Assembly (NCBI RefSeq): GCF_001902635.1
Contig: NZ_MJAO01000015.1
Span: 1 to 64,000 of the forward strand
Source of the DNA: Serratia marcescens
Lineage (GTDB): Bacteria > Pseudomonadota > Gammaproteobacteria > Enterobacterales > Enterobacteriaceae
Reading direction: 5' to 3'
Length of the DNA stretch: 64,000 nucleotides
Position numbers and translations under genes: made by a program. Below, in pieces: positions 1-8,416 of this stretch. The first letter of the stretch is position 1, and each line of letters opens with the position of its first letter. Under the pieces are notes generated by a model, which was not told the DNA's origin, made no database searches, and saw nothing but the letters and a program-made list of their open reading frames with translations.

Positions 1-7
1 GGGTTAA

Positions 8-24
8 CGCCCCGGTGTTTTTTT
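8..24 (+). terminator. Probable right arm of a terminator from a gene left of the window
   Basis: A GC-rich run (CGCCCCGG) is followed by TGTTTTTTT on the + strand. This looks like the descending arm and U-tract of a rho-independent terminator whose left arm lies outside the window. Only half can be seen, so it is tentative. Confidence 0.3.
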
Positions 25-44
25 ATGCCCGTGAAGAAAAGCGC

Positions 45-2198
45 TTACGCTTGCTTGCCGCTCAGGTTGGCCCACATGAACTCGCTGACCAGCGCGCTGT
101 GAAACGCCGCCTGTTGCTTGTCAGCGGCGGCGCTGTGCCCACCTTCGGTATTCTCATAGAAGTAAGCCTGTTGATAGCCCATCGCCTGCATGCGCGCCGC
201 CATTTTGCGCGCGTGGGCCGGGTTGACCCGGTCGTCACTGGTGGCGGTATAGAACAGCACCGGCGGATAAGCCGTCTGCGCCTGGATATTGTGGTACGGC
301 GAGAAGGTTTTGATATAGGCCCACTGTTCCGGCTGGCTCGGGTCGCCATACTCGGCGATCCATGAGGCGCCGGCGGAAAGCTGGGTATAGCGCTGCATGT
401 CGAGCAGCGGCACTTCGCAGACGATGCAGCCGAACAGCTGCGGATACAGCGTCAACATGTTGCCCACCAGCAGGCCGCCGTTGCTGCCGCCGCGGGCACC
501 CAGATGCGGCGCGGAGGTCACTTTGCGCGCGATCAGATCCTCCGCCACCGCGGCGAAATCTTCGTAGGCGCGGTGACGATTCTGCTTGAGCGCCGCCTGA
601 TGCCAAGCCGGGCCGTATTCACCACCGCCGCGGATATTGGCCACCACGTACACCCCGCCGCGCTCCAGCCAGGCCGGCGCCTTGCCGCCCAGATAGCCCG
701 GCAGCAACGGTACTTCAAACCCGCCGTAGCCATACAACAGCGTCGGTGTGCTGCCGTCCGGCTTGAGATCTTTGGCAGCGATCTGGAAATACGGCACGCG
801 GGTGCCGTCCTTGGAGAGCGCGAAATGCTGGCTGACCTGATAGCCGCTGGCGTCGAAGTCCTGCGGCGCCTGCCTCAACAACGTCGCCTCACCGCCGTCG
901 AGGTTGCCCATATACAGCGAAGTCGGCTGCAGGAACCCGCTGATGGTCAGGAAATAGTCGTTGGTTTCTTCGTCGATGCCGCCGGCGGAAATCGTGCTGA
1001 TGGCACCGGGGTTGCCCAGCGGGCGGCGCTGCCAGCTGCCGCCTTGCGGCGTCAACACTTCCAGGCGGTTGACCACGTTATCCATTACGCTGAGGATCAG
1101 GTGATCGCGGGTGCCGCTGTAGCCGCTCAGCGCCCGCTCCGCCGTCGGGGTGAACAGCAGCTGCAGCTCGCGCTTGCCCGCCAGGTAATCGTTGAAGTTG
1201 GCCGCCAGCAGCGCGCCGGACGGGTAGCGCTTACCGCCCACTTCCCAGTCGCTGCTCGGTTTGATCAGCAGCCATTCGCGATGCGTATCCAACTCGGCGT
1301 CGGCCGGGATATCGATTTTGATCTGACGGCCGTCCTGAGACAGCAGAAAGTAATCGCGGCGATAGAAGTCCAGGCTGCGGCCGACAAAATCGCGCTCAAA
1401 ACCCGGCGTGCGATCGTGATAGGCGAAGACCGCCATATCCTCGGGTTGCGCTTCATACAGCGTTTCGGCGGCGCTCAGCGGCGTGCCGCGCCGCCAGCGT
1501 TTGGCGATGCGGGCGTAACCGGACTGGGTCATCGAACCGGGACCGAAATCGGTGGCGATAAACAGCGTGTTCTGATCAACCCAGGAGACCCGGCTTTTCG
1601 CCACCGGCACGTTGAAGCCGTCCGTGACGAAACGTTTGGCAACCAGATCGAACTCGCGGATTTCGGTGGCGTCACCGCCGTCCGGCGACAGTTGCATCAG
1701 GCAATAGCGGTATTCCGGCGCCAGCGGCTGCGAACCCTGATAGACCCAGTCCTTGCCCTCCGCCTTGCCCAGCGCGTCGATATCCAGCACCGTCTCCCAG
1801 GCCGGTTTGGCCTTGCGGTACTCGTCCAGCGTGGTGCGCCGCAGCAGGCCGCGCGGGTTGGCCTGATCCTGCCAGAAGTTGTAGTAGTAGTCGCCGCGTT
1901 TGCTCACCCACGGGATCTGGGTGTCTTTATTGAGGATATCCAATACCTCGCGCTCAATCCGCTGAAAATCTTCGCCCTGGGCGAAGCGCGCCGCGGTGCG
2001 CTGGTTTTCCCGCTTCACCCACTGCAGCGCCTTTTTGCCCTGCAGCGCTTCCAGCCACAGAAATTCATCGCCGGCGGCCGCGCCGCCCTCCGCCGCCATC
2101 GCCAGGCGGATACTGTTGGGTAATGAAGTCATCGCGAATACGGCTCCTGCGGTTTGTGCACTGAGTTTAATAAACTGACGTCGATTGGTGACCGGCAA
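45..2198 (-). CDS. Exported prolyl oligopeptidase family (S9) serine peptidase
   Basis: Serine peptidase of the prolyl oligopeptidase/oligopeptidase B family, about 717 residues, with an N-terminal beta-propeller region and a C-terminal alpha/beta-hydrolase domain. The nucleophile motif GGSNGG puts the serine near residue 572; DDRVNP gives the aspartate near 655 and GGHSAAA the histidine near 688. The N-terminus carries a twin-arginine signal (NRRQFIKLSAQTAG), so the folded enzyme is probably exported by Tat. The frame is open 90 bases further upstream, but a TTG at 2198 lies 7 bases after AGGAG and places the RR motif a few residues from the start, so I prefer it. Substrate is unknown; family members cleave short peptides after proline or basic residues. 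Confidence 0.88.
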   Translation of the reverse strand: MPVTNRRQFIKLSAQTAGAVFAMTSLPNSIRLAMAAEGGAAAGDEFLWLEALQGKKALQWVKRENQRTAARFAQGEDFQRIEREVLDILNKDTQIPWVSKRGDYYYNFWQDQANPRGLLRRTTLDEYRKAKPAWETVLDIDALGKAEGKDWVYQGSQPLAPEYRYCLMQLSPDGGDATEIREFDLVAKRFVTDGFNVPVAKSRVSWVDQNTLFIATDFGPGSMTQSGYARIAKRWRRGTPLSAAETLYEAQPEDMAVFAYHDRTPGFERDFVGRSLDFYRRDYFLLSQDGRQIKIDIPADAELDTHREWLLIKPSSDWEVGGKRYPSGALLAANFNDYLAGKRELQLLFTPTAERALSGYSGTRDHLILSVMDNVVNRLEVLTPQGGSWQRRPLGNPGAISTISAGGIDEETNDYFLTISGFLQPTSLYMGNLDGGEATLLRQAPQDFDASGYQVSQHFALSKDGTRVPYFQIAAKDLKPDGSTPTLLYGYGGFEVPLLPGYLGGKAPAWLERGGVYVVANIRGGGEYGPAWHQAALKQNRHRAYEDFAAVAEDLIARKVTSAPHLGARGGSNGGLLVGNMLTLYPQLFGCIVCEVPLLDMQRYTQLSAGASWIAEYGDPSQPEQWAYIKTFSPYHNIQAQTAYPPVLFYTATSDDRVNPAHARKMAARMQAMGYQQAYFYENTEGGHSAAADKQQAAFHSALVSEFMWANLSGKQA

Positions 2199-2303
2199 AA
2201 TCAAGCTCCTTTCAAGTGGGCAACAGCCTGTGAAATAAGAGTCATTTTCAACAAGGTAGGCGTTAGGCGGCGCGGAGTCAAAGCCCACGGCCGCCGCGTT
2301 GAG

Positions 2304-2867
2304 TCAGGATTGAGGATAGTGGATCAGATCGTGGATGCGCACCGTTTGTGAACTGGCATTGCGGTAAGCGTGCGGCCGATCGGCCTGAAAGCGCATCGCC
2401 TCGCCGGCGGCCAGGCTGTGCCATTCGCCGTCTATCGCCAACTCCAACCGGCCGCTGATCACGATCACATGCTCGATCACGCCCGGTTCATGGGGCGACG
2501 ATTCGCTGAGCGCGCCCGGCGCGAGATCGATGACGAACATGTCAAAACCCAGCTGGCGATCGTAGGGAAACAGCGGTACTACGCGCATGTTGGCGTTGTC
2601 CTGATCATAGATCGGCAGATCGCCGTAGCGGTGCAGCGTCGCCTGTTGCTGTGCGGGCGACGCTTCGAGAAACGCGGAGAATGCCACGTTGAAACCGGTG
2701 GCGATCTTCCACAACGTCGCCACCGTCGGGCTGGACTCGCCGCGTTCGATCTGCCCGAGCATCGCCTTGCTGACGCCGGTAAATTCCGCCGCTTGCGTCA
2801 GGCTCCAACCGCGCTGCGCGCGCAACGTGCGAAGGGTGTGCGCCAAATGGCCGGCAAGTTCCTGCAT
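2304..2867 (-). CDS. sutR: HTH-cupin transcriptional regulator, SutR (YdcN)-like
   Basis: 187-residue regulator with an N-terminal XRE-type helix-turn-helix (about residues 10-65, including SKAMLGQIERGESSPT) and a C-terminal cupin domain (about 105-180, including HEPGVIEHVIVISG). It closely resembles E. coli YdcN/SutR, which is also divergent from a BenE-type transporter gene (ydcO). In E. coli SutR has been linked to sulfur-utilisation genes; that role is not visible here. The start follows AAAGGAG by 6 bases. The intergenic region holds two near-palindromes, which suggests it controls itself and its neighbour. Confidence 0.85.
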   Translation of the reverse strand: MQELAGHLAHTLRTLRAQRGWSLTQAAEFTGVSKAMLGQIERGESSPTVATLWKIATGFNVAFSAFLEASPAQQQATLHRYGDLPIYDQDNANMRVVPLFPYDRQLGFDMFVIDLAPGALSESSPHEPGVIEHVIVISGRLELAIDGEWHSLAAGEAMRFQADRPHAYRNASSQTVRIHDLIHYPQS

Positions 2868-2904
2868 CTTGTTCTCCTTTGCATATCGCCCCGATTATAC
2901 CCGC

Positions 2905-2933
2905 TTGTACGCTATAGCGCACGGTGCTATGCT
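2905..2933 (+). promoter_or_regulatory. Possible sigma-70 promoter for benE
   Basis: TTGTAC and TATGCT are separated by 17 bp, each matching consensus at 4 of 6 positions. The first palindrome lies between the two hexamers, which would let a bound regulator block transcription. Sequence match only. Confidence 0.35.
2907..2922. promoter_or_regulatory. Palindromic operator candidate 1 between sutR-like gene and benE
   Basis: GTACGCTATAGCGCAC is a 16-bp palindrome with a single mismatched pair. It shares the GCTATA/GCGCAC core with a second palindrome centred 38 bp downstream. It lies inside a possible benE promoter. Likely target of the adjacent HTH-cupin regulator; this is inference from position. 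Confidence 0.5.
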
Positions 2934-2944
2934 GATTTCTCATC

Positions 2945-2960
2945 GTGCGCTATAACGCAC
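2945..2960. promoter_or_regulatory. Palindromic operator candidate 2 between sutR-like gene and benE
   Basis: GTGCGCTATAACGCAC is a 16-bp palindrome with one mismatched pair, nearly the same as the copy 38 bp upstream. It lies 21 bp before the benE start codon. Confidence 0.5.
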
Positions 2961-2981
2961 AGCTACCAATTGGAGCTTCTC

Positions 2982-4169
2982 ATGCGTCCCGCCATTACCC
3001 TGCGTCACCTGACCCTGCCCGCCGTTATGGCCGGTTTTATCGCCGTTCTGGTGGGTTACACCAGCTCCGCCGCGATCATTTTCCAGGCCGCCGCCGCCGC
3101 GGGTGCCACACCGGCGCAGATCGGCGGTTGGCTCAGCACCTTGGGGATCGCGATGGGCGTCACCTCACTGGGACTGTCGCTCTACTACCGCACGCCGATC
3201 CTCACCGCCTGGTCGACGCCCGGCGCGGCGCTGCTGGTTACCAGCCTGCCCGGCACGCCGATCAACGAGGCGATCGGGGTGTTTATCTTCGCTTCCGGTC
3301 TGATCCTGTTGTGCGGCGTCACCGGGCTGTTCGCGCGCCTGATGGACTATATTCCGCAGGCGATTTCCGCGGCGATGCTGGCGGGGATCCTGCTGCGCTT
3401 CGGGCTGGACGCCTTCGCCTCACTGCAGCTCAATTTCCCCCTGAGCGCCGGCATGGGGCTGGCCTATCTGCTCAGCCGCCGTTATCAACCACGCTACGCC
3501 ATCGTGCTGACGCTGGCGGCCGGGCTGGCGATCGCCGCGCTACAGGGCAATATCCAGCTCGCGCAGCATGCACCGGCGTTCGCCATGCCGGAATTCATTG
3601 CGCCGCACTTCAGCTGGCCGACGCTGCTGGGCATCGGCGTGCCGTTCTTCGTGGTGACGATGGCTTCGCAGAACGCTCCCGGCATCGCCACACTGCAAGC
3701 GGCGGGCTACCGCGTGCCTACGTCACCGCTGATCGCCTGGACAGCGCTGACCGCGCTGCTGCTGGCGCCGTTTGGCGGCTTCTCGGTGTGTATCGCCGCC
3801 ATTACCGCCGCCATCTGTATGGGGCCGGACGTGCATCCCGACCCGCAGCGACGCTATATGGGCGCGGTAGCCGCCGGCGGCTTTTACCTGCTGGCCGGGC
3901 TGTTCGGCGGCGCCATCGGCCTGCTGTTCAGCGCACTGCCCGTGGCCCTGATCCACACCATCGCCGGGCTGGCGCTGCTCGGCACCATCGGCGGCAGCCT
4001 GCAGCGCGCGCTGCATGACGAAAAACAGCGCGACGCGGCGCTGATCGCCTTCCTCATCACCGCCTCCGGCGTTACGTTACTGGGCATCGGCTCGGCCTTC
4101 TGGGGCATTGTCGGCGGCGCCATCGCCCATCTGCTGCTGTCGCTGCCGCGGCGAACCCCCCAGGCGTAA
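2982..4169 (+). CDS. benE: BenE-family benzoate/H+ symporter-like membrane protein (YdcO)
   Basis: 395-residue polytopic inner-membrane protein of the BenE family, related to E. coli YdcO. Named members import benzoate with protons, but substrate specificity in enteric homologues is not settled. The chain is almost entirely hydrophobic, with about 10-12 predicted membrane segments and the conserved stretch VTMASQNAPGIATL near residue 225-240. The start is the ATG preceded by TTGGAG; the frame is open further upstream into the neighbour's control region, which I reject. It is divergent from the HTH-cupin regulator, an arrangement shared with E. coli ydcN-ydcO, so joint control is likely. Confidence 0.85.
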   Translation: MRPAITLRHLTLPAVMAGFIAVLVGYTSSAAIIFQAAAAAGATPAQIGGWLSTLGIAMGVTSLGLSLYYRTPILTAWSTPGAALLVTSLPGTPINEAIGVFIFASGLILLCGVTGLFARLMDYIPQAISAAMLAGILLRFGLDAFASLQLNFPLSAGMGLAYLLSRRYQPRYAIVLTLAAGLAIAALQGNIQLAQHAPAFAMPEFIAPHFSWPTLLGIGVPFFVVTMASQNAPGIATLQAAGYRVPTSPLIAWTALTALLLAPFGGFSVCIAAITAAICMGPDVHPDPQRRYMGAVAAGGFYLLAGLFGGAIGLLFSALPVALIHTIAGLALLGTIGGSLQRALHDEKQRDAALIAFLITASGVTLLGIGSAFWGIVGGAIAHLLLSLPRRTPQA

Positions 4170-4269
4170 CGGGCGCACGACATTGACAGGCGCCGCCGTG
4201 GCGCCTTCACTTTCTCTGTCGTCTTAACACCAATCCGCATAATAGGTGACGCTGTCACCAAGGACGCCT

Positions 4270-4773
4270 ATGACTGAGAAAGCCGCGCTGTTAGCTCAGC
4301 GCCTGATACGCAATGTCGAACGGGTAGATAAGCAACATGACCGGCGGCCGCCGCTGTACGACAGCGTCGGCGCTCGCCTCGGTGCCGGTACCGCCGCCGC
4401 TAAGCTGGGTGCCTCCTTCGATTGTGTGGCGCCGGGCATGCGTTCCTGCCCCTACCATTATCACTACGCTCAGGAGGAAATGTTCATCATTCTGGAGGGC
4501 AGCGGTACGCTGCGGGTAGATGGAGAAATGCTGCCGATCGTCAGCGGAGATGTCATCTTCATTCCGCCGGGCCCGGAATATCCGCACCAGATCATCAACA
4601 CCTCCGATGCGCCGCTGAAATATCTGTCCGTCAGCACGCGCGAGCAGCCGGAATTGGTGATGTACCCAGACTCCGGCAAATACCAGGCGATGGCGCGCGG
4701 CACCGACGGCGAGCCGGTACGCTACCTGCAGCGCCCTTCAGCCTCGCTCGATTACTGGCAGGATGAACCCTGA
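4270..4773 (+). CDS. Cupin domain protein
   Basis: 167-residue single-domain cupin. The first metal-binding cupin motif reads PYHYHYAQEEMFIILEG (about residues 62-78) and the second is GDVIFIPPGPEYPHQIIN (about 95-112), with the usual His/Glu ligands present. Proteins of this type range from sugar isomerases to dioxygenases and sensors, so no reaction can be assigned. The downstream kinase-like gene runs toward it and the two coding ends overlap by 36 bp. Confidence 0.75.
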   Translation: MTEKAALLAQRLIRNVERVDKQHDRRPPLYDSVGARLGAGTAAAKLGASFDCVAPGMRSCPYHYHYAQEEMFIILEGSGTLRVDGEMLPIVSGDVIFIPPGPEYPHQIINTSDAPLKYLSVSTREQPELVMYPDSGKYQAMARGTDGEPVRYLQRPSASLDYWQDEP

Positions 4774-5592
4774 ATCGCCGTCCGGCAGCGTAAGATCCAG
4801 CGCCTGTGCCGCCAGCTCGGCCACGCGAAAGTCGATGTCCGCCGCCTGTCCGTCTTCCATGAACCAGGCAGCGGAAAGCCCTGACCAGGCCAGGATCCAC
4901 TGCAGCAGACGCCGGCGCTCCAGCCCGGCCAACCGGCAGACCTGTTCCACCCGACGATGGAAAATGGCCGGATCGGTGGCAACGCCGTAGTTGGGATTGC
5001 AAAAAATATTGGCGTAATCGAATCCCCGCTCACCGTACAAACGCTTGGGATCGATCGCCAGCCAGCCGCGTTCGCCGAAATCCAGCACGTTGTCATGGTG
5101 GATATCGCCGTGCAACACGCTTTCTTCTCGCGGGCTGCTCAGCAGCTCCGCCGCCGCCGTGGCGCTGAGGCGCAACATGCCGCCGTGCGCCTGCGCCGCC
5201 GGCCAAAGCGAACTGAACCACTGCTGCAGCGGGATCAGATCGGGCAACGGCGCCGCGCGCGGCGCATGCAAGGCGGCGATCGCGCGACACAGGATCTGCG
5301 TGGCCCGTTCATCCTCGCCGTCGCGCACCAGCTGTGCCAACGAACCGTCGCCCTGCGCACGCTCCAACAGAATGCCGTCGTCGTGCCACGCCAGCACCCG
5401 CGCGGCGCCTTCCCCCCGCCACCAGCACATCAGCTGGCCGCCGAAACGCTCCTCCTGCTCGCGGGCGATCTTCAGCATGGCGGCCTCGCCCCGGTAGCGC
5501 ACCGGCATCAGCAGACTGCTATGGGTTTCGAAGGCTTTGCCGTCCTGCTCCAACCGCCAGCGTTGCAGATAGGGAGTAAAAAGCGGATTCAT
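4738..5592 (-). CDS. APH(6)-family (streptomycin 6-kinase-like) phosphotransferase
   Basis: 284-residue kinase-like protein of the aminoglycoside/hydroxyurea resistance kinase family, the group that contains APH(6) streptomycin phosphotransferases. The catalytic loop HGDIHHDN sits at residues 161-168, and the metal-binding segment is WLAIDPKRLYGERGFDYANIF (split around Asp181). Both motifs look intact. Chromosomal members in Serratia may be housekeeping small-molecule kinases; resistance cannot be inferred from sequence alone. The start is the ATG giving MNPLFTPYLQRW; an upstream extension of 14 codons lacks support. The 3' end overlaps the convergent cupin gene by 36 bp. Confidence 0.8.
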   Translation of the reverse strand: MNPLFTPYLQRWRLEQDGKAFETHSSLLMPVRYRGEAAMLKIAREQEERFGGQLMCWWRGEGAARVLAWHDDGILLERAQGDGSLAQLVRDGEDERATQILCRAIAALHAPRAAPLPDLIPLQQWFSSLWPAAQAHGGMLRLSATAAAELLSSPREESVLHGDIHHDNVLDFGERGWLAIDPKRLYGERGFDYANIFCNPNYGVATDPAIFHRRVEQVCRLAGLERRRLLQWILAWSGLSAAWFMEDGQAADIDFRVAELAAQALDLTLPDGDSGFILPVIERG

Positions 5593-5776
5593 CGTCTCAT
5601 GCGTCCTTGTTGCCGAGCAGCGCCGCACTGTCACACTCGGGTGAGATACGACGTATAAAATTAAAGGTGGGTGATACTATCAGATATCACCGGTTCGCAG
5701 CGTCTTACCGCCGTTGTCCCCGGTATCCTAACCAAGTTTGCCCATTTTATTAACCGCTCTTGTATAGGGTTTGACC

Positions 5777-6157
5777 ATGACATCATTAAAACGCATTAAT
5801 TATCCGCAGTTGCCTACGCCGGGTGGCCCCTATGTGCATGCCGTACGTCACGGCGATCGCCTGTACGTATCGGGATTGACCGCGTTCGCCACCGACGCTC
5901 AGGGGTTGAGCGCACCGGAGCAAACGCAAGAGATCCTCGAGCAGCTGGCGACCATCGCCGCCAGCGAAGGAGTGAATCTTAAGGCATTGATCAAGATCAG
6001 CGTGTTCCTGACCGACATTGCCGATCTGGCGGGCGTGCGCCCGGTGCTGTTTGACTACTTTGATGGCGCGCTGCCGGCCTGTTCGCTTATGGCGGTCAGC
6101 GCGTTGTTCTCACCGCAGGTTTGCGTGGAGATAGAGGCAGTGATGGCGTTGCCATAA
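5777..6157 (+). CDS. RidA/YjgF/UK114-family protein lacking the catalytic arginine
   Basis: 126-residue Rid-family protein. Archetypal RidA is a trimer that hydrolyses reactive enamine/imine intermediates, using an arginine in a PARS motif (Arg105 in E. coli). Here the corresponding motif reads PACS, with Cys102 in that place, so the protein probably belongs to a Rid subgroup without the usual deaminase activity. The rest of the fold is recognisable (GDRLYVSG near 26-33, KISVFLTDIADL near 73-84, VEIEAVMALP at the C-terminus). I chose the ATG over a TTG two codons upstream. It stands alone on the + strand. Confidence 0.85.
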   Translation: MTSLKRINYPQLPTPGGPYVHAVRHGDRLYVSGLTAFATDAQGLSAPEQTQEILEQLATIAASEGVNLKALIKISVFLTDIADLAGVRPVLFDYFDGALPACSLMAVSALFSPQVCVEIEAVMALP

Positions 6158-6164
6158 CGCGGGG

Positions 6165-6545
6165 CTAGAGCGCGCCCTCATCCGGCACGCAGGGGCCGAT
6201 CTTGAACCAGGCTTTGGCGATCCGCCCCTGTTCCACTTCGTAGATGGCGATTACGTCCATTTTGCCGCGCCCTTCCGGGAAGTTACGCGTCACCACTTCC
6301 TGATCGACCACCATATTCCCCACCGCCATGCGTTTGATTAGCTCGCCGTACAGGCTCGGTTCCTGGAAGCGCCCCAGATGCCGTTCACGGATCGCCGCCT
6401 TGCCGCTGGCTAACAGCGTGTCGGGATGCTCGTAATACTGCGCGTTGTCCGCCCAACAGGCCATAAAGGCGTCGATGTCGCGGGCGTTATAGGCGTCAAG
6501 CTGTTGCTTAACCACATCCTGCGGGCGTGCCGTTTTTTCGTTCAT
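6165..6545 (-). CDS. NTF2-fold/SnoaL-like (ketosteroid-isomerase-type) protein
   Basis: 126-residue protein of the nuclear transport factor 2-like fold. Hallmarks are QLDAYNARDIDAFMACWADNA near residues 15-35, a typical helix-loop opening of this fold, then a cone of beta strands ending in EQGRIAKAWFKIG. Family members include isomerases, dehydratases and small-ligand binding proteins, so no reaction is assigned. The start codon follows GGAGGATCTG. It converges with the Rid-family gene, seven bases apart, and a second protein of the same fold lies 0.5 kb away. Confidence 0.75.
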   Translation of the reverse strand: MNEKTARPQDVVKQQLDAYNARDIDAFMACWADNAQYYEHPDTLLASGKAAIRERHLGRFQEPSLYGELIKRMAVGNMVVDQEVVTRNFPEGRGKMDVIAIYEVEQGRIAKAWFKIGPCVPDEGAL

Positions 6546-6775
6546 CAGATCCTCCTGCCGAAATTAACCGCCGCTTGCGGCGAACAATGAATAAAAACCC
6601 CGAAATAGCGAATAATTAACCTAGCACGCCCAACGGGCAATTCAAGCGCCCGCGCATAAATTTTCCGCACCGCGTCTGGGACAGTGAAAACGGCATGACG
6701 CCGCGCGTTAATCTTTGCGGCGGTTGGGAGGATTCTGCTAATTTATCAGTAAGAGCATGATGATAACGGTGCGCT

Positions 6776-7045
6776 ATGCAGCAAAAGCCGGTGCTGGACG
6801 AAGCCAGACAGTTAAAGCGACTCAACGCCGCCACGCGGCGCCAATCCCATATGTACAAATGGATCGCCCTGATCGCGGCGCTGGACGCCCTGTTGGTGTT
6901 TTGGTATGACCGGGATATGCGCAACGTCACCTTTTCGGGAGCGGTTGCGCTGGTGTGCGGCTATTTATGGATCCGCGATCGTAACAAGGCCCGGGGTTAC
7001 CGGCGCGAGTACGACCGCAAATTCGGCAAACGCAGCGGCGATTAG
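6776..7045 (+). CDS. Small inner-membrane protein of unknown function
   Basis: 89 residues with two likely membrane segments: about 26-44 (KWIALIAALDALLVFWYD) and about 51-66 (FSGAVALVCGYLWI). Both ends are basic and polar (N-terminal EARQLKRLNAATRRQ, C-terminal NKARGYRREYDRKFGKR). I do not recognise the family. The frame is well coded and fills the space between two NTF2-fold genes. Its stop overlaps the stop of the convergent downstream gene by 4 bp. Confidence 0.6.
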   Translation: MQQKPVLDEARQLKRLNAATRRQSHMYKWIALIAALDALLVFWYDRDMRNVTFSGAVALVCGYLWIRDRNKARGYRREYDRKFGKRSGD

Positions 7046-7434
7046 GGCTGCATCGCCGCCAACACTTTAGCGCTGTCGACGATTTGCACAAACTTCACTA
7101 TCTTGCCGCCGCGCAGCGTATAGATATGCGCAAAGGAGGCGCTGAAGGATTTTCCGGTGGCTCGGTAGGTGCCGTGGTAAAAACCCTGGGCGATCACATG
7201 TTCGCCCGCGTCGTAGAAATGGTCGACGTCGGCGCGGTAGCCTCGCCATTCGCTGCCCAAACGCTGATGTACGTTCTTGATGATGTTCTCCGGGCCGATA
7301 TAGGTGCCGGCGTAAGGGAAACCGGCGGCCTCGGTCCACTCCGCATCGGGGGCCAGCGCCGCCAGCAAATTGCGGCCGTTTTCTTCAGAACTGCCTTCAT
7401 AAGTCGCGCGCACTATCTCAAGAGGGGTTGGCAT
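7042..7434 (-). CDS. SnoaL-like/NTF2-fold protein
   Basis: 130-residue protein of the SnoaL-like polyketide-cyclase/ketosteroid-isomerase fold. It shows the characteristic DAEWTEAAGFPYAGTYIGP segment (about 30-48) and C-terminal TLRGGKIVKFVQIVDSAKV. The chosen ATG is preceded by GGAG at 7 bases; a 37-codon upstream extension has no such signal and an atypical Arg-rich composition. Function unknown; members of this fold often act on small organic substrates or as stress proteins. Only distantly similar to the NTF2-fold protein at 6165-6545. Confidence 0.75.
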   Translation of the reverse strand: MPTPLEIVRATYEGSSEENGRNLLAALAPDAEWTEAAGFPYAGTYIGPENIIKNVHQRLGSEWRGYRADVDHFYDAGEHVIAQGFYHGTYRATGKSFSASFAHIYTLRGGKIVKFVQIVDSAKVLAAMQP

Positions 7435-7665
7435 GTCTCTTCTCCAATGGCTGATCGGGGTATTCCGGCCATCTCCGCGGACACAGGCTCTCACCAAGCG
7501 GAGACGGCGGAATGCGGCTATTCTAGGTTGCTCGTTTCGCTGCAAAAACCGCAGTTATGACAATTGTTGGTTGCATTTTAGTAAACAATAGCCGTTTCGC
7601 CGTCATTTTTCCGGCATCCAACGCGGCTAACATAATTGATGATTGCCACCCTACAGGAGCTGAAC

Positions 7666-8331
7666 GTGCCTTTATCCCCGCTTTCGCAAGAGTTGCTGCA
7701 ACCCTTTTCCCCCTATCAGGCACTGGCGCAGACGCTGCTGCCGCTCACGCTTGAGTCGGACGACGGCTCACATGACGTGGCGCATCTGCACCGGGTCTGG
7801 AAGAACTGCCGACGAATCAGCAAGCTGGAAGGCGGTGACCGGCGCATTCTGTGTGCGGCGGTGTTATTGCACGACGCCGTTGCGGTAGAAAAAAACTCGC
7901 CGCAGCGGCACCTGGCCTCGCGCATGGCTGCGCAGCAAGCCACGCAGACGCTGGCGCGCCTGGAATGGGAGCCAACGGCTATCGCGGCGGTGGCGCACGC
8001 CATCGAAGCGCACAGTTTTTCCGCCGGTATCGCCCCGCAAACGCTGGAGGCGAAAATTCTGCAGGACGCCGATCGTCTCGACGCCATCGGCATGATCGGC
8101 GTAGCACGCTGCTTCTACATCGGCGGCCGCATGCGCAGCGCGTTATACGACGCCGCCGACCCGCTGGCAGAGCATCGCCAATACGACGACAAACGCTTCA
8201 TCCTCGATCACTTCGAGACCAAACTGTTCAAACTGCAGGAAGGCTTCCAGACCGCCGCCGGGCGGCAAATGGCCGAACAACGCACCGCCCGCATGCGGCG
8301 CTTTCTCGACGAGCTGCTGGAGGAGGTGTAG
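7666..8331 (+). CDS. HD-domain phosphohydrolase, YedJ-like
   Basis: 221-residue HD-superfamily hydrolase resembling E. coli YedJ. Metal-binding residues are visible: an early His in SHDVAHLHRVW, the HD pair in AAVLLHDAVAVE, and the late Asp in KILQDADRLDAIGMIG. Such proteins hydrolyse phosphate esters of nucleotides or similar molecules; the substrate is unknown. I prefer the GTG at 7666, which follows AGGAG by 6 bases, over an upstream TTG/ATG pair without a ribosome site. Confidence 0.82.
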   Translation: MPLSPLSQELLQPFSPYQALAQTLLPLTLESDDGSHDVAHLHRVWKNCRRISKLEGGDRRILCAAVLLHDAVAVEKNSPQRHLASRMAAQQATQTLARLEWEPTAIAAVAHAIEAHSFSAGIAPQTLEAKILQDADRLDAIGMIGVARCFYIGGRMRSALYDAADPLAEHRQYDDKRFILDHFETKLFKLQEGFQTAAGRQMAEQRTARMRRFLDELLEEV

Positions 8332-8416
8332 CGCGGCGTTTTCGTTACGTCCATAACATTTTCGGTCATATAACGCCGTTACACTGAAGTCTCCCCTCAC
8401 CGAACGGGCGGCAAAA

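Noticed and set aside
504..2123. A 539-codon open frame opposite the peptidase gene
   Set aside because: It is antisense to a well-conserved peptidase with intact catalytic motifs; long antisense frames are common in GC-rich DNA, and the translation is Arg/Gln-rich and unlike any family.
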